In this document: positions 11,569 through 20,370 of the stretch, one piece after another
Numbering within the stretch: the stretch's first letter is position 1
How the letters are laid out: every line of letters starts with the position of its first letter
Assembly: GCA_023974075.1 (NCBI GenBank)
Contig: CM043807.1
Span: forward strand, 8,547,676-8,611,675
From: Chaenocephalus aceratus
Taxonomy: Eukaryota > Chordata > Actinopteri > Perciformes > Channichthyidae
Length of the DNA stretch: 64,000 nt
Direction: 5' to 3'
Made by a program: the position numbers and the translations under genes
The notes under the pieces: generated by a model
Told to the model about the DNA's origin: nothing
The model's database searches: none
Seen by the model: the letters and a program-made list of their open reading frames with translations, nothing else

Positions 11569-12230
11569 TACCCCAACGTTTTATGTTAGAAATGTAAAGT
11601 ACAGGTCCCCAGCACAAAGAAACTGCCAGATGCTAACTTGCATATGTTAGGAAATGCGCACAATTAGCATACGTTGCATTAAAGGTGGGATAGGTAAGTT
11701 TCAGAAACCGGCTCGAGATATACTTGTTGTTATATTCCATGGAATGCTCTTAACATCCCGATAGCAAGGAATATCTTAAGTGCTTTGACAAAAAATCCAT
11801 AGAAAAAATGTCATCTGTGGAAGCCGTAGTACTGTAAAAAGCACGACCAATCATTTTAGCCGGCCCGGCTAAAGTAACTGGATGGCCTACCTGCCTGTCA
11901 GCCTTCCATCTGTGCACAAACTTATCTCGTGCCCTCATTGGTCATGTGCGCGTTCGTGTGTGTTGGAGGAGGGGCTCTGTAAGGAAGGGGCAGATTTGTT
12001 CCGGTCGTGTATTTTCAAATTCTAGCGCACTCGAACTGGTTTCTCCAAAATGACCTACCCCACCTTTAATTAGCATTATGCAGAAAATAGTTTTTAAAAT
12101 GGTTTGACCAATATGGACACTTTGAGTGGTTTTTGAGGGTGTTGGATCAGTTTCTGATCATCATCTTGGCCATATGTGTACTTCTGGTGGGCTGATTTTG
12201 ATGGACTTTGGTTCGATTTTTAAGTTTTAG
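11569..12230. repeat. Dispersed repeat, copy 1 (interrupted by a MITE)
   Basis: The segments before 11679 and after 12069 align by eye with 45899-46205, sharing 'gatgctaacttgcat', 'ttaattagcattat' and 'ctgattttgatg'. The two copies are clearly diverged. The copy at 45.9 kb lacks the 383-bp insert, so it acts as an empty-site comparison. The family is not identified. Confidence 0.65.
11683..12065. mobile_element. MITE of 383 bp flanked by TTAA (piggyBac-like target)
   Basis: The left end is AGGTGGGATAGGTAAGTTTC and the right end, inverted, is AGGTGGGGTAGGTCATTTT. Similarity continues over about 37 bp at both ends (AGAAACC then CTCGAG/TTCGAG). TTAA flanks it at 11679-11682 and 12066-12069. It is inserted in a repeat whose other copy lacks it. 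TTAA duplication is characteristic of piggyBac-type transposition. It has no coding capacity. Confidence 0.75.
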
Positions 12231-13399
12231 GGGACTCAAAACTGCAATTTTTAATTTTTCTATTAATGGCAGAATTTGTTTCAGCATCCTCAATAACATC
12301 AAAAACCACACCAGAATTGTCTTATTTCTAACATAAAACTGCAACATATCCGGCTTCACACTGCTTGCAAGGAGACTCATTTGTAATTTGTTCAAAGAAA
12401 CAGCACACACTTATCTGTTTTCTCGCTTTTTGGCAGTTTACTCTCTGAGTCAGTCCGAGCAGCAAATTCTGCTGCATGATGAACATTCTTAAGTGGGTGG
12501 AAGCAACAGAGGTCATACAAACATCCACTGAAGGAGATGAATAATAACCTGTCTTCAGAAACGTTTGGATAACAAATGAGGGTGTCCAAAACTCGAGTGT
12601 GACACAACCTCTGGATAAGCTTTTCAGCAGCTCTTAAACGTTCTGTTGCTCAATATGAGATAAGATTAACTGTATGCTTCAACTGTTAGATATATTGTCG
12701 TGTCAAATTATCATATTCAGATAATGGCTGGTGTGCAAGAAGTACTTTAACCCCATTAAGGTAATGTACAAATGTAATGTAAAAATGTAATGTAAAACAG
12801 ATAATGTCAAGTAAAAGTTGTGCAATCATTATATAGTAAAAGTACATAACTGTTATTAGCAATATCTGCTCAATGCATCAAAAGTAAAATTACATGTTTT
12901 GCAGAAAAATGATCAAAGGCTGACCTAAGATATCATACTGATGCTTCAATTCTCAAGCAGCTTTTTAGTGTTGCCTTCTAAAGGGTCACAGTGAACTGTT
13001 TGAGATGATTAATGAGGCAGGACAAAAACAGATCCTCTGCTTCACTAATCTGTGTTTTATCACATTTTATTCTCTAATCGTTGCTTTTCTTGTGAAATAT
13101 TAAATCACTTTCTTCTTGTATATCTCAAACAGTTACGAAACCATGTACATTGTTGACAGGGGGTCCCAAGAAAGGGGTCCAAGACAAAAATGTTGCGAAC
13201 GAATGGTTTATTTTATTTTAAAGGTTTATCATACAGTTCTTAGTGTGATCTGAATCTGTAAAGTAACAAGTAAATATCACTAGAAACATTAAATAACATG
13301 GGAATAGAAGAACCTTTCATTCCCAAGGATCTTAGAACAGCAAATTGGAATTGTTCAAAGTAAATTAAAGAACTATCTTTTTAATTTGGCATTTTATTT

Positions 13400-13540
13400 A
13401 GGGTGGTTTTTGTCACTGTTCATGTTTTATTGTTTTATGGTTCTTTGAATATTTACTCATTGTTATTTGTATGTATCTTGTCTTGCTCTGTAAAGCATGA
13501 AAGGTGCTGCTAAATAAATCAAGTGTATTATTATTTAATA
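13400..13540 (+). repeat. Probable LINE/SINE 3' tail
   Basis: The sequence 'tgtaaagcatgaaaggtgct' followed by 'gctaaataaatcaag' and an ATT-rich run resembles the 3' terminus of common teleost non-LTR elements. The 5' boundary is unclear. Confidence 0.4.
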
Positions 13541-14153
13541 ATGAATAGTTGAGTAAAGTGAGTTTCTTTCCACTACAGTTGTTGACCACTTACAGTAACA
13601 CTGGTCTTACCCTAAGAGAGTTTGTAGGTAAAAGCATGTTCCCATTTCAATAACTGACCTAAATCTATTTAAAAGGCTTACAGATGATTTACTAGAAATC
13701 CCAACACAAACACACACTGTCATGTGGAGATGTCATTTACCTCTCTGGTTCCAGACTGTACGTTACAGGCCAACAGGTCATTCTGCCAGCAGGCCACTTC
13801 CCTGCTGCTGACCAAGCGCTTTGCCTTCTGATCTCAACCTTTCCTTGGGTGACCAATTATGGAGAAACTCAGTCTTACCGTCTCCTCGCTGCAGTAAAGG
13901 GATATTCAGGAACTCAACGCCTCTGCCCTGCTGCAGCCATAAAAGCTGATACCGAAGCAGAGCAGGTATCAGGTCATGTTTAGACGTTTTGAAGCTTTAC
14001 TTTTATAGATTCTCCCACTGGCCTCCCCTTGAAGGAAAACTTGGAGGAGTGCCTTAACCTCCTTCAAGACTATAAAGGAGATAACCTCTATATTATCCAG
14101 TGGTGACCTTAAATGTTCCATGGAGCTATGATGTATATCACAATGCTGTAGGG

Positions 14154-14643
14154 CAGGGGTGTCAAACTCAATTTCATCACGGGCCACATTTGCATTATGG
14201 TTGCACTCAAAGGGCCGGTTGTAACTTTAAGACTATATAAAAATACATATATCAATATTTAATATTTATAAAATAATGTATTATATGACATCATTGCCTC
14301 TGCATTGGATTATTATAGGATAGGGTAATAACTTCATAATTAACTAGGTCTGAAAGCAGAAGTCTAGGGCAAATAATTGCAAGTCTCTTCATTGAGAATG
14401 TCACAAAATGATTTAAAAAGAAAAGCCAAATCCCCAAAAAAAGTGACATTTTGAAAAAAAAGTCAAATCTGAGAAAAAAGTCAAATTTGAGATGCATTGT
14501 GCTCCATGTATGGGCAATGTGTTTCTGTAAATCGCCATGTAACCGTATAACAAACATGATATTCTTTGCAAGCTCTTGTGGGGCCACATAAAATGAAGTC
14601 GCGGGCCGGATTTGGCCCCCGGGCCTTGAGTTTGACACCCCTG
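14154..14643. mobile_element. hAT-type MITE, 490 bp, with perfect 8-bp target duplication
   Basis: It begins CAGGGGTGTCAAACTCA and ends with the exact inverse TGAGTTTGACACCCCTG. The 8-bp sequence CTGTAGGG flanks both ends (14146-14153 and 14644-14651). Ends starting CAGGGGTGTCAAA and an 8-bp duplication are typical of hAT (Charlie-like) non-autonomous elements in vertebrates. An open frame that crosses it on the minus strand is not a gene. Confidence 0.9.
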
Positions 14644-15084
14644 CTGTAGGGCATCCGGTTAAGTTGTGCTCAAATACCATTTTTGTTTCAACATTCTCTA
14701 TTGGCACTAGATGTTGCCTCTGAAATCGACACCCTTTTAAACAGAACCACTGCTCAATGGCTTAATAACACTTTGGTATACAATATCTCTCTTCTTTCCT
14801 GGAAATTCACATAAATTAAAACACTCATCACTTCATAAAAAACACATTGTTATCTTTTCAATCCGGATTTATTTAGCCATTAAATCAATTGTGTCAACAA
14901 GTGAACAAATATAGATATTTATTTATATCGTAATCCCTGTTAATGGCAAATTCATGATTTGAGAAAGTGTGAGTAGTGATTTGGAAAGGCATTTGTAAAA
15001 AAAAAAGGAAAAGAAAATGTGTGGAAAGTACAAGATTATAACGCCAGTCATCTGTCGCCCTCTGCTGGTTAGAATGTGTCCCTA

Positions 15085-15609
15085 CAGTCTGCACTCATAT
15101 CTTGTGCTTGTACCTAAGTAAAAGTAGAATTATTAGAGTGTAAGAAAACTCAGTTACAAGTCAAAGTCCTGCAATCAAAATGTTACTCAAGTAAAAGTAT
15201 TAGTATCAAAATATACCTAAAGTACCAAAAGTAAAAGTAGTCATTGTGCAGACTGGTCCATTTCAGAATAATATATATGATATGTTTTATAATGATTGAT
15301 CATTAAAGTGTTCTCAAAGCTGGTAAAGGTGCAGCTAGTTTGAATGACTTTGTATACTGCAGGGTAGCTTGTGAATTTACTCCAGGTTGAACTAAAGTCT
15401 GATTTAAGAGTTGATTATATTTCACATCATTCATCCAAATCTGTAAAGTTACTAAAGGTATTACATAAATGTAGTGGAGTAATAGTACACGATTTACCTC
15501 TGAACTGTAGTGGAGTAGAAGTACTGTGTAGTGTAAATACTCAAGTAAATCCCTCAAAATTGTACTTAAGTACAGCAATTGAGTAAATGTACTTAGTTAC
15601 TTTACACTG
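15085..15609. mobile_element. hAT-type MITE, copy A of the pax4-locus family
   Basis: The interior is nearly identical to 18740-18900 and 19990-20160 (for example 'gtgttctcaaagctggtaaa'), and carries the family's AAGTAAAAGTA and GTAGTGGAGTA repeats. The right end (ACTTAGTTACTTTACACTG) sits three bases before the complement of the pax4 stop codon; the left end is degraded. No target duplication is visible. Confidence 0.8.
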
Positions 15610-15612
15610 CAC

Positions 15613-18600
15613 TTAGTCCAGATAGGCGTTCACATCCCAGGGCTGCTGTGATAATAGAAACCTCTCATCTGGTTGGAACTGACTCCATGTGAAAGAGATG
15701 CCCGGCTGGTTCCAGCACTGAATCACAGGGAGGTGGGCTCTGAGGGTCTCAGCTGCTAAAGGCAGGGTTGTCCTTGAGTCAGTGTGATGCTGGACCAGTG
15801 GACAAGTGAATCTGTCTCTGTGGAGAATATCTAGTGGAGTCTTGTCAGCCATGGTTTGGGCCATCGTGTTATTAGACTGATGGAAGAATGAGGGTGGGAC
15901 TGAGATGGATGTCATATGTTCAGAATTTCTCACACCTGTAAATCAGATAAAAAAAGGAATTACATAATGTGTCTTATGAGTTCACTTAAGAGCTTAGGAG
16001 TCTTTTTACTCCTAGGCTTAGAGTGTTTTTACAAAAGTAAAATTTGGTGTGCTTCCAAAGAACTATAGATATTATACCAATAAGTCACTCCTCTAACTCC
16101 CCATTACCTTCGACGTGGACAATCATTCTAGAATCTAGACAATCAAACCACAGACCTAACTGAACACATTGATTTGCTCAAAATAGATTGTTGTTGATTA
16201 TTACCTGTTTCTGTTGGGAAGAGGTAGCCATTTTGCAATTTCCTGGCAACTGTGTTGTATGTAGGGCAGACATCTGAGTTTTCACAATAGATTCTTGATG
16301 CTTCCGTTGCCTTGAAATTGACACAAATACAATTCAAATGAATATCCACATTAAAAGAAACCAAACTGACTCACATTCATCACACTACTACACTAGACCC
16401 CTAAACACTTCAAATGTCTCTCTATAGCATTAAATATCTATGAAAAAATAAGCGTTATTCATATTAAACAAGCAACATTAGGGATTGTTTGGTAAGAATT
16501 TCAACAACTCATCTAATTAGCTTAATAATCAGTTTGATGAGATTTGATTGACAGTGAAACAGCACACCAGCTGGTGTCAGATTCTGATTAAAATGTCGTT
16601 CAATCCTGATTGGTGGATGGAAATCTGTGAAAAACCATGTGTTCATGTACAGTGTGACTCCAAAAGCTGATTCAGAAGGAAACATTTTGAGGTTTGTCTC
16701 ACAAAGTGTTCATTAGCACTGTACCTGTGGAGATGTGAAGCTGTGTGGCAGTGTTGGATTCACAGGGACAACGTCTCTTTGCTTCTGTAGATCTGCAGGA
16801 GAAATGTATTCTGTCAAATAATGTCACATTATGCCAAATCTTTCGAGGAATTTTCATTAACAGACACACACTCTTACTCTGTGCGGCACATCTGTGTTTG
16901 GCCTCCCTCCTCCATTTGGCCCTTCTGTTTGAAAACCAGACCTTCAAGAGACAAGATATGATCAGATACATGTGTAAATCTCTATGAGAATTTCAATGAT
17001 TTAAAAATAAGACTCTACCTTGATTGTATCCTCAGGGAGTTTGATTTGGGAGGACAGTTTCTCTCTCATGTACATGTCTGCATACTGGCTGTGAGAGAAC
17101 TCTGATCCAGGGGATAGAAACGTGTTTTAAAGTGAGCTTCTCTTAATGGAAAGACGCAGTGTTGTGTGTTTGAGATTTAAAGTCACCTTGCTCTAGAGCC
17201 GTGCTCTGCTCCGGGGTGAAGGTGGTTCGGTTCCTCTGCTGAACACCTTTAGGCTTCTGGTCACTGCTGCATACGGCCTCAAACATCTTTCTCTCGTTCA
17301 CCTCTTCTTGAATCAGAGAATCTAAATCTGTAGATGCACACATTTTGTTAGATTAAAAGAAAATTCCTATAACAAATGTAGGCTATTTATGTAGAAAATC
17401 AACAGGCTTGGTTTACATTTTTGGCTTTAGTTCTGTCATCATATATTAGTGACTGGTTGACAGAGGTGGAAAAAGTACTCAGATTGTGTAATTATTAAAT
17501 TAAACTACCGAAGACCAGGAATACTCTGTTACAAGTAAAAGTCCGGCATTAATCTAACACTTTTGGCATAATATATATAAAGTACCAACAGTGAAAAAAT
17601 ATATTCCATTATGGCCCATATCAGATTTAAAATATGACATAGTTGTATTCTAATTATTAATGCATTAATGTCAATTTTTCACTTGGTAAAGATGGGAATT
17701 ATTTAAATTACTTGATATAATGCTGGGTAGTTTAACCTATAATAATACATAATGATTGGTGGGTTTCTAATCTGTAATATAAATCTATACCTGCAAAGTA
17801 GCTAGTAACTTCATTTGTAGAAATAAATGTAGTGGAGTAATAATTAAAAAATGCATCCAAAATGGAGTCAAGTAAAAGTAAAAAGTAGCATAACTCAAGT
17901 GAAGTAAAATACCTCAACATTGAACTTCAGTACAGTATTTGAGTAAATGTTAGTTACATTCCACAACTGCTGGTTGTGTATAATGATAATCAGCTGGAGA
18001 TAATCAGCTGTTCCTTCTTTCATTTATTCCAGTGATTTACCATCCTCAGTCCTGATGCGGGCATTGGTCTCCATGCACATCGGTCCATGGTCCAAGTGAA
18101 TCTTCCTTAAAATTCGATTTATAGACGACACCTTGCGGAACACAGAGAGTAGAAAGCAGCATGTCAAATGCTTGAACAGTTTCGGTTTTATGACAACATA
18201 AACTTGTCACTTACGCTGGGAACTTTGGAGGCTTTGCATATTCGTGCTGATGAGAGTCGTTTCCGTATTTCCCAGGCAAATATGGTTGGATTTTCCCTTT
18301 TGCACTGGATGATCGTGGTGATGACCCCGGGGGTGAGGAGGCGAGGCCGGCTCCCCCCGATGGTTTTCGGCTGCAGGAGTCCAGTGCGCTGGTAGCGGCT
18401 CAGGATTTTACTGACGCACCCGTTGGAAACCTGAAATACGCATTGGGATAATTTATTACAATATTATAAAGTGACAGAGGTGTGCGAAATAGTCAGATCT
18501 TGTACTTAAGTAAAAGTAGTATAGCCTACCAGATTTAAGTTAAAAGTCCTGCAATGTTACTCAAGTAACAGAATCAGAAACAGGTTTATTGCCAATAGGT

Positions 18601-19605
18601 TAACACACAACAAGGAATTTGCCTTGTCCTATATGCTGCATACATAAACACAGTTAAAGAAGATAAAACTATTATAATTAAAAAAAACTATTTTACGTTA
18701 AGATATTGAAAAGTATTTACATGGAATCTGGAACCAGGAAGTTCAAGTAGCCTATCATTATGCAGATTGGTCCATTTCAGGATAATATATTATGATATGT
18801 TTTATAATTATTGATCATTAAAGTGTTCTCAAAGCTGGTAAAGGTGCAGCTAGTTGAATGACTATGTATACTGCAGGGTAGCTTGTGAATGTAGTACTCC
18901 AGGTGGAACTAAAGTCTGATTTAAGAGTTGATTATATTTCACATCATTCATCCAAATCTGCAGAGTAACTAAAGGTATTAAATAAATGCAGTGGAGTAAA
19001 AGTACACCATTTACCTCTGAACTTAGGCCTACTCGAGAAGAAGCACCAAGTAGCAAACAATTGACTCAAGTACAGTGCTGGAGTAAATTGAGTTGAAAAG
19101 TGATTATTGTATTTCCTAGATCTTACATGTGTGAGAATATTAAACCATCAAAATGCCTAAACCACCTTTTCACACTGAAATCTGAATAAATGGGGTTAGG
19201 CTACTGGTGCAGAACAGTTTTCCGTAGCCTACCCGCAGGATCCTGGAGATCTGGCTCGGCCGGACTCCCTCCGAGGCCAGCTCGATCATTTTCCTCCTTT
19301 TGGAGTCCGGAAGAGGTCTGCCGTTGAGAAACATCCCTCCGAGCTGGTTTACACTTCCACCACCTTGATATAACACAACATATGCTATTTAAATCTGTTT
19401 TACCAAGTGATTTCAATTGCTTAACCACTCTGGAAAAATAACAAACTTCAATTACATCTAATAAATTGTACATCTGGACTGTGTCTAATGCGCCACAAAG
19501 CCTCAGCACATGGTTTGAGTCTTATAATCTAATTACAGCCTTAAAGTGCAGTATAATGGACTCATAAAACTAACCTTTATTTGGCAGGTCATTGGCCCCG
19601 CACAT
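15613..19605 (-). CDS. pax4: Paired box protein Pax-4
   Basis: Ten exons on the minus strand, all in frame, encode 417 residues: 19605-19575, 19363-19233, 18430-18215, 18131-18041, 17327-17187, 17101-17019, 16941-16878, 16792-16725, 16310-16205 and 15935-15613. PAX4 is a nuclear repressor needed for pancreatic beta/delta cell fate; in fish it is also linked to pineal expression (family knowledge). Residues about 13-140 form the paired domain ([52 protein letters not shown]). Residues about 187-248 form a homeodomain ([30 protein letters not shown]) with Ser at position 50, the Pax signature. There is no octapeptide, as in Pax4/Pax6. The call of Pax4 over Pax6 rests on the divergent paired linker, the short C-terminus and head-to-head linkage with snd1. 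The start is chosen at a short first exon, [10 protein letters not shown], spliced in phase to GGGSVNQ. Confidence 0.93.
16878..17327 (-). other. pax4: pax4 exons 5-7: homeodomain
   Basis: Exon 5 (17327-17187) covers an acidic linker and the N-terminal arm and helix 1 up to TALEQ. Exon 6 (17101-17019) covers [16 protein letters not shown] to LPEDTIK. Exon 7 (16941-16878) carries recognition helix 3, [12 protein letters not shown]. The intron inside helix 3 before VWFSNRR is the usual place in paired-type homeoboxes. Confidence 0.93.
17461..17969. mobile_element. hAT-type MITE, copy B, in pax4 intron 4
   Basis: The left end is CAGAGGTGGAAAAAGTACTC and the inverted right end is CAGTTGTGGAATGTAACTAA. 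The flanks are CTGGTTGA and CTGGTTGT, a 7/8 matching target duplication. The interior is more diverged from copies A, C and D, so this is an older insertion. Confidence 0.8.
18475..19095. mobile_element. hAT-type MITE, copy C, in pax4 intron 2 (with a nested repeat)
   Basis: It starts CAGAGGTGTGCGAAATAGTC and shares a long nearly identical interior with copies A and D. The right terminal repeat appears lost, but TAAAGTGA before the left end and AAAAGTGA at 19096-19103 agree at 7/8 bases. It is longer than the others because another repeat sits at about 18557-18725. Confidence 0.7.
18557..18725 (-). repeat. LINE 3'-tail-like insertion inside MITE copy C
   Basis: 'agaatcagaaacaggtttat' followed by 'aacaaggaatttgcc' is a sequence common at the 3' end of teleost non-LTR elements, here on the minus strand. 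It interrupts the AAGTAAAAGTA part of copy C, so it is younger than that MITE. Confidence 0.5.
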
Positions 19606-19833
19606 CTCAGCCGGCTCCGAGGCTTGGTGGTGAAGTTGCTGATAAAAAACAATGCACTGCTTCCAAAAACACCTTTATGATATAAAAATGGCACAACCAA
19701 ACAAAATGTCGCTTGTAGAGAAAATGAAATGTCCAGGTAGCTCCGCGCATCTCTGATAAATGACAATGAGAGGATCACGCCCTTCGGCAGACATTTATAG
19801 ACCTGCAGACCTGCATGACGTGTGGCCTGCTAT
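19606..19833 (-). promoter_or_regulatory. pax4: pax4 5' UTR and core promoter with TATA box
   Basis: On the minus strand a TATAAA box is present at 19794-19799, about 190 bases upstream of the ATG (19605-19603). A start site near 19765-19770 would be expected, giving a 5' UTR of roughly 160 bases with no intron seen. The target duplication of a MITE starts at 19834, so only about 40 bases of native sequence lie directly upstream of the TATA box. The start site is inferred. Confidence 0.5.
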
Positions 19834-19841
19834 CTGAAATG

Positions 19842-20362
19842 CAGAGGTGGAAGTACACAGATCGTGTACTTAAGAAAAAGTAGAAGTACCAGAGTGTATA
19901 CTCCATTAAAAGTAAATCCTGCATTCAAAATGCTGCTCAAGTAAAAGTACAAAAGTATTAGCGTCAACATATACTTAGAGACAGTGCCAAGAGTAAAAGT
20001 AGTCATTGTGCAGATTGGTCCATTTCAGAATAATATATGATATGTTTTATAATGATTGATCATTAAAGTGTTCTCAAAGCTGGTAAAGGTGCAGCTAGTT
20101 TGAATGACTTTGTATACTGCAGGGTAGCTTGTAAATTTACTCCAGGTGGAACTAAAGTCTGATTTAACACTTGAATATAATTCACATCATTAATCCAAAT
20201 ATGAAAAGTAACTAAAGGTATTAAATAAATGTAGTGGAGTAAAAGTACACGATTTACCTCTGAGTTGTAGTGGGGAAATACAAATGAGCAACATTTGAGA
20301 TAAGTCCCTCAACATTTTACTTAATACTTGAATAAATCTACTTAGTTATTTTTACACCACTG
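19842..20362. mobile_element. hAT-type MITE, copy D, next to the pax4 promoter
   Basis: It begins CAGAGGTGGAAGTACACAGA and ends ACTTAGTTATTTTTACACCACTG cut at 20362, giving inverted CAG-GTG ends. A perfect 8-bp duplication, CTGAAATG, lies at 19834-19841 and 20363-20370. The interior is nearly identical to copies A and C. It has no coding capacity. Confidence 0.9.
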
Positions 20363-20370
20363 CTGAAATG

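Larger units (their letters stand above)
11546..15612. other. Convergent intergenic region between hgf and pax4
   Basis: No gene is recognised. The region contains a dispersed repeat interrupted by a TTAA-flanked MITE (11569-12230), a LINE-like tail (13400-13540), a 490-bp hAT MITE (14154-14643) and a 525-bp hAT MITE that ends beside the pax4 stop codon (15085-15609). Segments 12231-13400 and 14652-15084 are AT-rich with no identifiable element. TTTATT at 14868-14873, read on the minus strand, could be a poly(A) signal for pax4. Confidence 0.6.
18041..19363 (-). other. pax4: pax4 exons 2-4: paired DNA-binding domain
   Basis: Exon 2 (19363-19233) encodes the N-terminal PAI subdomain up to SQISRILR. 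Exon 3 (18430-18215, exactly 72 codons) encodes [17 protein letters not shown] to KASKVPS. Exon 4 (18131-18041) opens with [10 protein letters not shown] and leads into the linker. The splice before VSNG is the conserved Pax intron position. Intron 2 (18431-19232) holds MITE copy C. Confidence 0.93.

Noticed and set aside
14291..14707. 138-codon minus-strand open frame
   Set aside because: It lies almost wholly inside a hAT MITE with clear inverted ends and target duplication.
15613..19605. Assignment of the paired/homeobox gene to pax6
   Set aside because: The paired domain departs from the near-invariant Pax6 sequence at many places, the C-terminus is short, and the gene is head to head with snd1, as PAX4 is in human.
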